In this document: one piece after another, positions 1 to 5,192 of the stretch | Numbering within the stretch: position 1 is the first letter of the stretch | Layout of the letters: each line of letters begins with the position of its first letter | Assembly (NCBI GenBank): GCA_018713405.1 | Contig: DVOR01000226.1 | Coordinates: 1-9,381, forward strand | Length of the DNA: 9,381 bases | DNA from: Candidatus Spyradenecus faecavium | GTDB taxonomy: Bacteria > Verrucomicrobiota > Kiritimatiellia > RFP12 > DVOR01 | Reading direction: 5' to 3' | Program-made: the position numbers and the translations under genes | Notes under the pieces: model-generated | Databases searched by the model: none | Seen by the model: the letters and a program-made list of their open reading frames with translations, nothing else | What the model was told of the DNA's origin: nothing

Positions 1-1598
1 GCCATGAGCAGGGCGGCATCCACATGGCCGACGGCTATGCCCGCGCGACGGGCCGCGTGGGGTGCGCCATCGTCACCTCCGGCCCCGGCGCCACCAACAC
101 CGTCACCGGCCTGGCCACCGCCATGATGGACGGCGTGCCGCTGGTGGTCATCGCCGGCCAGGTGAGCAGCGGCCTCATCGGCACCGACGCCTTCCAGGAG
201 GCCGACAACACGGGCATCACCCGCAGCGTCACCAAGCACAACTACCTGGTGCGTTCGGTGGACGAGATCCCGCGCGTCATCTCCGAGGCCTTCTTCATCG
301 CCTCCACCGGCAAGCCCGGCCCCGTCCTCGTCGACATCCCGAAGGACATCCAGCAGGCCATCACCCTGCAGCCCGACGTGCAGGACATCTCGGTGCGGGC
401 CTACCACCCCACCATCCAGCCGCCGCCCGCGCAGGTCGCCCGCCTGGCCGACGCCATCAACAAGGCCCACCGCCCCGTGCTCTACATCGGCGGCGGCGCC
501 ATCATCTCCGGCTCCTGCGCGCTCCTGCGCTCCATCGCCGAGACCTACGACATCCCCGTCTGCACCACCCTCATGGGCCTGGGCGCCTTCCCCGAGACCT
601 CGCCCCTGTCGCTGTGGATGGTGGGCATGCACGGCTCCGTGGCCGCGAACAACGCCATCCAGCAGGCCGACCTCGTCATCGCTGCCGGCGCGCGCTTCGA
701 CGACCGCGTCACCGGCCGCATCGCCGACTTCGCCCAGGGCGCCAAGATCGCCCACATCGACGTCGACGCCTCGGCCATCGGCAAGAACGTCCACACCCAT
801 ATCCCCGTCTGCGGCGACCTCAAGCAGACGCTCGAGCTCCTCCTGCCCCAGCTGGAGAAGGTCGACCGCTCCGACTGGCTGGCGCAGATCGCCAAGTGGC
901 GCGAGGCCAAGCCCGCCACCTACCGCCCGCGCACGGACGGGAAGCTGCAGCCGCAGGCCGTGATTGAGGCCATCGACCGCGCCGCCCGCGCCACCGGCCG
1001 CACCACCGTCCTCACCACCGACGTCGGGCAGAACCAGATGTGGGCCGCGCAGTTCTTCCGCCACACCGAGCCCCGCGCCTTCATCTCCTCCGGCGGCATG
1101 GGCACGATGGGCTTCGGCGTCCCCAGCGCCGTGGGCGCGCAGCTCGGCCGCCCCGACGCCCTCGTTGTCTCCGTCAACGGCGACGGCGGCTTCCAGATGA
1201 ACATCCAGGAGCTGGTCGTGGCCGTGGAGCACCGCCTGCCGGTGAAGTTCGTCGTCCTCAACAACGCCCGCCTGGGCATGGTGCGCCAGTGGCAGGACCT
1301 CTTCTACGGCCACCGCCATTCCGCCACCATCCTCTCGCAGGAGGGCCGCCCCGACAACGAGCGCATCCCCGAGCCCGAGGAGCCGCGCTACCTGCCCGAC
1401 TTCGTCGGCGTCGCCAAGGCTTACGGGCTGGAGGCCATCCGCGCCAAGTCCCTCGCCGAGACCGAGGAGGCGCTGAAGCGCGCCTTCGCCGACGACAAGA
1501 CGTGGCTCATCGAGTGCATCGTGGCCGAGGACGAGAACGTCCTGCCCATGGTCGCCCCCGGCGCCGCGCTCTCCGACATGATCCTGGAACGCGACTAA
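1..1598 (+). CDS. ilvB: Acetolactate synthase large subunit, 5' end cut by window
   Basis: Thiamine-diphosphate enzyme that condenses two pyruvates, or pyruvate and 2-oxobutyrate, in the first shared step of valine, leucine and isoleucine synthesis in the cytosol. The reading frame is open from base 3, and its first codons read HEQGG, which contains the catalytic Glu that activates the cofactor. The ATG at 24 is therefore an internal Met and the true start lies upstream of the window. Also visible are VLVDIPKD (about 330-350), GARFDDRVTG (about 680-720), the cofactor motif from GDG (1179-1187) to the NN pair (1260-1265), and QWQDLFY just after it. The end, MVAPGAALSDMI, is typical of anabolic enzymes. 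About 531 residues are present, so only the N-terminal few dozen are missing. ilvN follows after 10 bases, as expected for the holoenzyme. The assignment is firm. Confidence 0.97.
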   Translation, partial: HEQGGIHMADGYARATGRVGCAIVTSGPGATNTVTGLATAMMDGVPLVVIAGQVSSGLIGTDAFQEADNTGITRSVTKHNYLVRSVDEIPRVISEAFFIASTGKPGPVLVDIPKDIQQAITLQPDVQDISVRAYHPTIQPPPAQVARLADAINKAHRPVLYIGGGAIISGSCALLRSIAETYDIPVCTTLMGLGAFPETSPLSLWMVGMHGSVAANNAIQQADLVIAAGARFDDRVTGRIADFAQGAKIAHIDVDASAIGKNVHTHIPVCGDLKQTLELLLPQLEKVDRSDWLAQIAKWREAKPATYRPRTDGKLQPQAVIEAIDRAARATGRTTVLTTDVGQNQMWAAQFFRHTEPRAFISSGGMGTMGFGVPSAVGAQLGRPDALVVSVNGDGGFQMNIQELVVAVEHRLPVKFVVLNNARLGMVRQWQDLFYGHRHSATILSQEGRPDNERIPEPEEPRYLPDFVGVAKAYGLEAIRAKSLAETEEALKRAFADDKTWLIECIVAEDENVLPMVAPGAALSDMILERD

Positions 1599-1608
1599 GG
1601 AGCCCGCC

Positions 1609-2085
1609 ATGCAGAAGCACATCCTCAACGTCCTGGTCGAGAACCGTCCCGGCGTGCTCGCGCGCATCGTCGGCCTCATCACCGGCCGCGGCTACAACAT
1701 CGAGACCCTGAACGTCGGCCCCTCCAACGACCCGACCATCTCCAAGATGACCATCGTCATCCCGGGGGACGAGGCCGTCATCGCCCAAGTCGTCGCCCAG
1801 CTCGCCAAGCAGATCAACGTCTTCCGCGTGGACGACGTGACCTCCCGCCCGCACATCGACCGCGAGGCCATCCTCCTCAAGGTCAGCACCCGCGCCACCG
1901 GCCGCGCCCCCGTCATCGAGGTCGCCATGCTCTTCGGCGCCAAGGTGGTCGGCGTCCAGCCCGACGCCCTCACCATCCAGATGATTGGCTCGCAGATGCA
2001 GGTGGACCAGTTCCTCGCGCTCGTCCGCCCCTTCGACGTGCTCGACATCTCCCGCTCCGGCTCCGTCGCCATGATTCAGGAGTGA
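1609..2085 (+). CDS. ilvN: Acetolactate synthase small (regulatory) subunit
   Basis: Regulatory partner of the upstream IlvB; in this family it raises catalytic activity and gives feedback inhibition by branched-chain amino acids. The 158 residues match the usual length of the short bacterial form. Residues 4-78 form an ACT domain with the signature ENRPGVLARIVGLITGRGYN and then an NVGPSNDPTISKMT stretch. Residues about 83-155 form the second, C-terminal small-subunit domain. The start is set by TAAGGAG (1596-1602), which overlaps the ilvB stop and sits 6 bases before the ATG. The gene is almost certainly co-transcribed with ilvB. ilvC does not follow; aroE does, so this unit is not a complete branched-chain operon within the window. 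Confidence 0.96.
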   Translation: MQKHILNVLVENRPGVLARIVGLITGRGYNIETLNVGPSNDPTISKMTIVIPGDEAVIAQVVAQLAKQINVFRVDDVTSRPHIDREAILLKVSTRATGRAPVIEVAMLFGAKVVGVQPDALTIQMIGSQMQVDQFLALVRPFDVLDISRSGSVAMIQE

Positions 2086-2088
2086 CCC

Positions 2089-2919
2089 ATGCGCCGTTTC
2101 GCCGTCCTTGGCCATCCCATCAACCACAGCTTCTCGCCCGTCATGCACATGGCGAGCTTTCGGAGCATCGGCTTCGACGGCGAATACACGCGCCTGGACG
2201 TCCCTCCGGAGATGCTGGGCGACGCGCTCCGGGCCCTCTCCGCGGAGGGCTTCAGCGGCGTCAACCTCACCATCCCCCACAAGCAGCTCGCCCTCCCCAT
2301 GATGGACGCGCTCACGCCCGAGGCCCAGCGCCTCGGCGCCGTGAACACCGTCCGCTTCGAGGAGGGCGGCAAGCTTTCCGGCCACAACACCGACGGCCCC
2401 GGCTTCCTCGCCGCGGCCAAGGCCACCCTCGGCCTTGACCCCGCGGGGCGCCGCGTCGCCGTCGTCGGTTGCGGTGGCGCGGGCCGCGCCGTCGCCATCA
2501 CCCTCGCCCACGCCGGCGCACAGGTCGGCCTCATCGACATCGACAGAGACCGCGCCGAGGCCCTCGCCGACGAAATCCGCGCCTCCGGCCGCGACGCCGC
2601 CGTCATCGGCCGCGAGCGTATCCGCGAGGCCGACCTCATCGCCCAGTGCTCCCCCAGCGGCCTGGCCATCTTCCCCGAGCCCGCCGTCCGCGCCGAGGAG
2701 ATGCGCCCCGGTCAGGCCCTCTACGACATCGTCATCCCCCCCGGCGACCCCGTCACGCCCACCATGAAGGAGGCCCGCACGCTCGGCATCCCCTGCGCCA
2801 ACGGCGTGCGGATGCTCGTGGAGCAGGGCGCGCTCTCCTTCACGTACTGGACCGGCCTCGAGGCCGACCGTGCCGCCATGCTCCGCGCCGTCGAGGAGGG
2901 GCTCGCCCGCCATGAGTGA
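2089..2919 (+). CDS. aroE: Shikimate dehydrogenase family (AroE; possibly NAD-preferring)
   Basis: Reduces 3-dehydroshikimate to shikimate in the aromatic amino acid and folate precursor pathway. The 276 residues fit the family. Substrate-site residues are present: S14 and S16 in HSFSP, K65 in NLTIPHK, N86, D102 in NTDGPGF, and a C-terminal MLVEQGA with the conserved Gln. K65 and D102 have the same numbers as in E. coli AroE. The nucleotide fold carries GCGGAGR (127-133). Two oddities: the usual NRT/NRS loop that holds the NADPH phosphate is replaced by DID (150-152), and the usual DxVYxP segment reads DIVIPP, losing the Tyr. The acidic loop resembles NAD-dependent quinate/shikimate dehydrogenases of actinobacteria, so cofactor and substrate may differ from classic AroE. 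The start follows the ilvN stop by 3 bases, with its AGGAG (2078-2082) inside the last ilvN codons, implying translational coupling. Confidence 0.92.
   Translation: MRRFAVLGHPINHSFSPVMHMASFRSIGFDGEYTRLDVPPEMLGDALRALSAEGFSGVNLTIPHKQLALPMMDALTPEAQRLGAVNTVRFEEGGKLSGHNTDGPGFLAAAKATLGLDPAGRRVAVVGCGGAGRAVAITLAHAGAQVGLIDIDRDRAEALADEIRASGRDAAVIGRERIREADLIAQCSPSGLAIFPEPAVRAEEMRPGQALYDIVIPPGDPVTPTMKEARTLGIPCANGVRMLVEQGALSFTYWTGLEADRAAMLRAVEEGLARHE
2893..2901 (+). promoter_or_regulatory. Ribosome binding site for prepilin peptidase
   Basis: GAGGAGGGG lies inside the end of aroE, with its GGAGG core about 12 bases before the ATG at 2912. It supports that ATG over the in-frame ATG at 2870, which would add 14 residues (PPCSAPSRRGSPA-like) unlike a prepilin peptidase N terminus and would lengthen the overlap with aroE. 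Confidence 0.6.
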
Positions 2920-4000
2920 GTGGTTCGCCCCCCTCGTCGACTGGTACCGCCTGATGCCGCAGGAGGAGGCCGTCCGCCTGGTCCGCCTCGCCATCGCCTT
3001 CGTCCTGTGTTTGGGCGCCGTCGTCGGCAGTTTCCTGAACGTCTGCATCTACCGCATTCCCCTGGGGCAGTCCGTCAGCCGCCCGCGCTCGCATTGCTTC
3101 TCCTGTGGCAAGACCATCCCGTGGTACCTCAACGTCCCCATCCTCTCCTGGCTGATCCTGCGCGGTCGGTGCGCCAACTGCCACGCGCCCATCTCCGTGC
3201 GCTACCCCGTTATCGAGGCGCTCACCGCGGTCCTCTTCCTGCTCGTCTTCCAGATGTGGGCCAATCCCCGCCTCTTCCTGCTTGACCCCATCCCCGGGCA
3301 GGCCCCCGCCCTCATCCTCTTCTACTGGCTCTTCGTCGCCTCCGTCGTCGTCGACGTCATGATTGACATCGACCACCGTATCCTCCTCGACCGCATCTCC
3401 CTCGGCGGCACGCTCATCGCCCTCGCCGTCTCCGCGGCCTTCCCCATCCTCCACGGCGCCGCCTCCTGGTGGCCCGCGCTCCTCGCCTCGCTCGGCGGCG
3501 CGGCCGTCGGCTTCGGTGCGGGCTTCGCCATCGCGTGGGCCGGCGAACGCATCTTCCTGCAGGACGCCTTCGGCTTCGGCGACGTCAAGTGGCTCATGCT
3601 CTTCGGCGCCCTCTTCGGGTGGCGCGGCGCCCTCTTCATCCTTATGCTCGCCGCCTTCGTCGGCCTGGCGATGGGCCTCGTCGCCCTTGCCGCGGCCCGT
3701 TTCCGCCGCGCCCCGGCCGACGCCGACGCCGACGACGGCGCCCCGCTGGCTATCCCCTTCGGCCCCGCCCTCGGCGCCGCCGCCCTCCTCTGGCTCTTCT
3801 GGGGCAACCTCTTGGTGGACGGCCTCTTCGCCGCCCACGCCTGGGCCTTCGCCCACCGCACCGCCGTCCTCGCCGCCCTCTTCCCCCTCCTCCTCCTCTC
3901 CTGCGGTTGGCTCATCTACCGCATCCGTGCCATCCGCCGCGCCGCCCAAGACGACGCCCTCGAGGAGCTCCCCGATGACCCCGAGGACAAAGGGGTGTGA
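2912..4000 (+). CDS. Prepilin peptidase / N-methyltransferase (A24A family)
   Basis: Polytopic inner-membrane aspartyl protease that cleaves the leader of type IV pilins or type II secretion pseudopilins and methylates the new N terminus. After a first membrane segment (about 26-44, with GSFLNVCIYRIP) comes the cytosolic zinc/methyltransferase domain with two CxxC pairs (Cys62/65 and Cys87/90), then RYPVIE. Catalytic Asp candidates are in IDIDH (152-156) and FGFGDVK (Asp224). The usual iPD after the first motif reads LLDR. The IPFGPALG segment of the family is present. At 362 residues it is longer than the usual roughly 250-290. The excess is an extra C-terminal hydrophobic segment (HRTAV...LIYRIR) and an acidic tail, DALEELPDDPEDK, repeated at the end of the DUF2335 gene downstream. 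It overlaps aroE by 8 bases (ATG within the aroE end). No pilin or secretion genes lie in the window. pilD or gspO would be the usual symbols; I cannot choose. Confidence 0.93.
   Translation: MSEWFAPLVDWYRLMPQEEAVRLVRLAIAFVLCLGAVVGSFLNVCIYRIPLGQSVSRPRSHCFSCGKTIPWYLNVPILSWLILRGRCANCHAPISVRYPVIEALTAVLFLLVFQMWANPRLFLLDPIPGQAPALILFYWLFVASVVVDVMIDIDHRILLDRISLGGTLIALAVSAAFPILHGAASWWPALLASLGGAAVGFGAGFAIAWAGERIFLQDAFGFGDVKWLMLFGALFGWRGALFILMLAAFVGLAMGLVALAAARFRRAPADADADDGAPLAIPFGPALGAAALLWLFWGNLLVDGLFAAHAWAFAHRTAVLAALFPLLLLSCGWLIYRIRAIRRAAQDDALEELPDDPEDKGV
3946..3991 (+). repeat. Imperfect direct repeat, copy 1 (end of prepilin peptidase gene)
   Basis: This copy lies in the last 18 codons of the prepilin peptidase gene and matches 4691-4739 at the end of the DUF2335 gene. 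A 15-base exact core, CGACGCCCTCGAGGA, is at 3952-3966, and the gapless alignment 3952-3991 has 30 of 40 bases identical (hand count). One extra codon is present in copy 2 before the core. Both copies are read in the same frame: DALEELPDDPEDK here. Confidence 0.75.
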
Positions 4001-4012
4001 TGCCCGGCCTGG

Positions 4013-4025
4013 ATTGTGCTACAAT
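4013..4025 (+). promoter_or_regulatory. Extended -10 promoter with inverted repeat
   Basis: TG-C-TACAAT (4017-4025) is an extended -10 element: the -10 hexamer is TACAAT at 4020-4025. No convincing -35 is seen 16-18 bases upstream, in keeping with the extended -10 type. Transcription would start near 4032 and give a short leader of about 16 bases. The same bases form a perfect inverted repeat, ATTGT-GCT-ACAAT (4013-4025), which could be an operator covering the -10 box. It would drive the two-gene low-GC cassette independently of the prepilin peptidase unit. Predicted by eye only. Confidence 0.55.
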
Positions 4026-4036
4026 GGTCGTGTTTT

Positions 4037-4041
4037 GGAGG
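4037..4041 (+). promoter_or_regulatory. Ribosome binding site of small unknown gene
   Basis: GGAGG is placed 6 bases before the ATG at 4048. It selects that start over the GTG at 3997 and ATG at 4000, which overlap the prepilin peptidase stop and lie upstream of the predicted transcription start. Confidence 0.7.
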
Positions 4042-4047
4042 ATTGCC

Positions 4048-4269
4048 ATGACCACCGCCAAGTGCCTTATACGCTCTTTCAAGGACGGGTTTCTGTCCGT
4101 CTTTGACCTCGGCCCCATGCCTGAGCTGAGGCCCATTCCTTACGTGCGCAAGCCGTTCCCCTCGGATGAGGCGGCCTATGCGTTGGCGCTGGAGCAGGTC
4201 GCGCAGGCGTTTCGCCAAGTTTTGGCCTCTCCGCAAGCCACTCAGTTGCTCAACACGCCTGCGCCATGA
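4048..4269 (+). CDS. Small protein of unknown function paired with DUF2335 gene
   Basis: A 73-residue soluble-looking protein with no signal peptide and no membrane segment. Residues 8-20 read IRSFKDGFLSVFD, then a Pro-rich linker (PMPELRPIPYVRKPFP), then a predicted helix beginning SDEAAYALALEQVAQAFRQVL. I do not recognise a named family. From memory, small proteins with a GFxSxFD-like start and a C-terminal helix starting with SD and followed by an acidic, aliphatic pattern occur next to DUF2335 genes elsewhere; this is recollection, not a search. Its stop overlaps the next start as ATGA, so the two proteins are probably made together. Codon use differs from the neighbours, with more TTG, CAA and T/A-ending codons. 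The 4048 start is supported by GGAGG and by the promoter position. That it is a real gene is likely; its function is unknown. Confidence 0.7.
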   Translation: MTTAKCLIRSFKDGFLSVFDLGPMPELRPIPYVRKPFPSDEAAYALALEQVAQAFRQVLASPQATQLLNTPAP

Positions 4270-4745
4270 CCGACAAAGACCTCTCGCAGAAGGACCAGGC
4301 GACGCAACCCCAACACCTTGTGCTCCAACACATCGAGTGGCGCACGCCCTTGCCGCCGCCGCAGGTCTTGCAGGAATATCAACGCATCTCTCCTGACACG
4401 TTGAACGTTCTCCTCCGGATGGTGGAGAAGCAAAGCGAGGCTAACCGAGACTACCTCTTGCAAGACCAGCGGAACGCGCTGTTGGTCCGGTGCAAGGAAG
4501 AGAATACCAGGCGGCTTGGACTGGCGATTTTCGCCTTGGGCCGCTTGTTGGCCTTCGCGATCGCGCTTGCGGGATTTGCGCTCTGTGCGTATCTGGCGCA
4601 CAAGGGCTATCCAAAGGTCGCGGCCTTGCTGTGCGGCGGAGAACTTGCGGTGCTCGTCTACGGTTTCTTGAGGGCGCGTGCCTCGTCTGTCCAAGAAGGC
4701 GACGCCCTCGAGGAACTTCATGACGAGGATGGGGACAAACATTGA
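4266..4745 (+). CDS. DUF2335-type membrane protein with two membrane segments
   Basis: A 159-residue protein. Residues 1-24 are polar and Gln-rich; 26-60 match my memory of the DUF2335 core: PLPPP (28-32), a Tyr six residues on (QEYQRI), then a helix with MVEKQSEANRDY. A charged helix follows (about 61-83), then two hydrophobic segments at about 84-111 and 116-135, so it is probably an inner-membrane protein with a large N-terminal cytosolic part. The tail after residue 138 is acidic and holds DALEELHDEDGDK, the repeat of the prepilin peptidase C terminus. No ribosome site is visible; translation probably depends on the ATGA overlap with the preceding gene. One 60-base line (4441-4500) is 58% GC, against 80% in the prepilin peptidase gene (3481-3540) and 72% in folB (4861-4920). 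The family's function is not known to me. Confidence 0.8.
   Translation: MTDKDLSQKDQATQPQHLVLQHIEWRTPLPPPQVLQEYQRISPDTLNVLLRMVEKQSEANRDYLLQDQRNALLVRCKEENTRRLGLAIFALGRLLAFAIALAGFALCAYLAHKGYPKVAALLCGGELAVLVYGFLRARASSVQEGDALEELHDEDGDKH
4691..4739 (+). repeat. Imperfect direct repeat, copy 2 (end of DUF2335 gene)
   Basis: Partner of 3946-3991. The exact 15-base core is at 4700-4714, and a second exact block, GGACAAA, is at 4733-4739, both at the same 748-base offset from copy 1. Translation is DALEELHDEDGDK, with 9 of 13 residues identical to copy 1. The stop codon follows 2 codons after the repeat in both genes. Confidence 0.75.
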
Positions 4746-4785
4746 GGGCCTGCCATGAACGACACCATTCTGCTTGAGGGCCTGC
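4742..4785 (+). repeat. 12-base direct repeat at the cassette/folB junction
   Basis: TTGAGGGCCTGC occurs exactly at 4742-4753 and again at 4774-4785, offset 32. The first copy contains the DUF2335 stop codon and the GAGGG ribosome site of folB. The second codes for residues LEGL of FolB. Both boundaries are sharp at 12 bases. Confidence 0.6.
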
Positions 4786-5111
4786 GTCTGGAGTGCATCC
4801 TGGGCGACTTGCCGCACGAGCGCACCTTCCCCCAAGAACTCTTCCTTGACCTCGAGCTCGTCTGCGACGAACTCCCCGCCACGCGCACCGACGCCCTCGC
4901 CGACACCGTCGACTACGTCGCCGTTGCCGAACGCGTCCGCACGGCCCTCATCGCCGCCCGGTGCCGCATGATTGAGCGCGCCGCCCAGCTCGCCGCCGAG
5001 GCGGCCTTCGCCTGCGACGCGCGGATCCACACCGTCCGCGTCACCCTCCGCAAGCCCCACGCCCTTCCCGGCGTCGTCGCCGCCGTCCGCCTGACGCGCA
5101 CCCGTCCCTGA
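4755..5111 (+). CDS. folB: Dihydroneopterin aldolase
   Basis: Converts 7,8-dihydroneopterin to 6-hydroxymethyl-7,8-dihydropterin and glycolaldehyde in folate synthesis; cytosolic, usually an octamer. The 118 residues are the standard full length. Active-site residues known from the S. aureus enzyme are present at matching numbers: E22 (HERTFPQ), Y54 (DTVDYVAV), E74 (MIERAAQLA) and K100 (LRKPHAL). The start is fixed by GAGGG (4744-4748), 6 bases before the ATG and overlapping the DUF2335 stop. It lies 9 bases after that gene, so it is now probably read from the cassette promoter or by read-through from the prepilin peptidase unit. GC and codon use return to the high-GC neighbourhood style. Folate genes that could accompany it (folK, folP) are not in the window; a terminator follows. 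Confidence 0.94.
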   Translation: MNDTILLEGLRLECILGDLPHERTFPQELFLDLELVCDELPATRTDALADTVDYVAVAERVRTALIAARCRMIERAAQLAAEAAFACDARIHTVRVTLRKPHALPGVVAAVRLTRTRP

Positions 5112-5132
5112 GCGTTGCCGTCCGTCGGTGCC

Positions 5133-5178
5133 AAAAAGCGAAGCCGCCGTGCCCGATCGGGTACGGCGGCTTCGTTTT
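5133..5178. terminator. Bidirectional intrinsic terminator
   Basis: CGAAGCCGCCGT (5139-5150) pairs perfectly with ACGGCGGCTTCG (5163-5174). Inside it, one G-T pair and three C-G pairs (5151-5154 with 5159-5162) extend the stem to 16 bp around the four-base loop GATC. AAAAA (5133-5137) lies on one side and TTTT (5175-5178) on the other, giving a U tract for both directions. It lies 21 bases after the folB stop and 14 bases beyond the end of the convergent outer-membrane factor gene, so it ends both units. Confidence 0.9.
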
Positions 5179-5192
5179 CCCGGGCGGCGCGG

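Noticed and set aside
2870..2911. Earlier ATG for the prepilin peptidase
   Set aside because: It adds 14 residues unlike the family and enlarges the overlap with aroE; the strong GAGGAGGGG favours 2912.
1507..3048. Minus-strand open frame of 513 residues across ilvN and aroE
   Set aside because: The translation is Asp/Gly/Ala/Glu-rich and crosses two well-supported genes. The same applies to the minus-strand frame at 2840-3949 opposite the prepilin peptidase.
3997..4047. GTG (3997) or ATG (4000) as start of the small unknown gene
   Set aside because: Both overlap the prepilin peptidase stop and lie upstream of the predicted transcription start; the GGAGG-preceded ATG at 4048 is better, although coupled initiation at 4000 after AAAGGGG cannot be fully excluded.
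4048..4745. Cassette as a transposon or phage remnant
   Set aside because: No transposase, integrase or terminal inverted repeats are visible; only direct repeats at the ends are seen.
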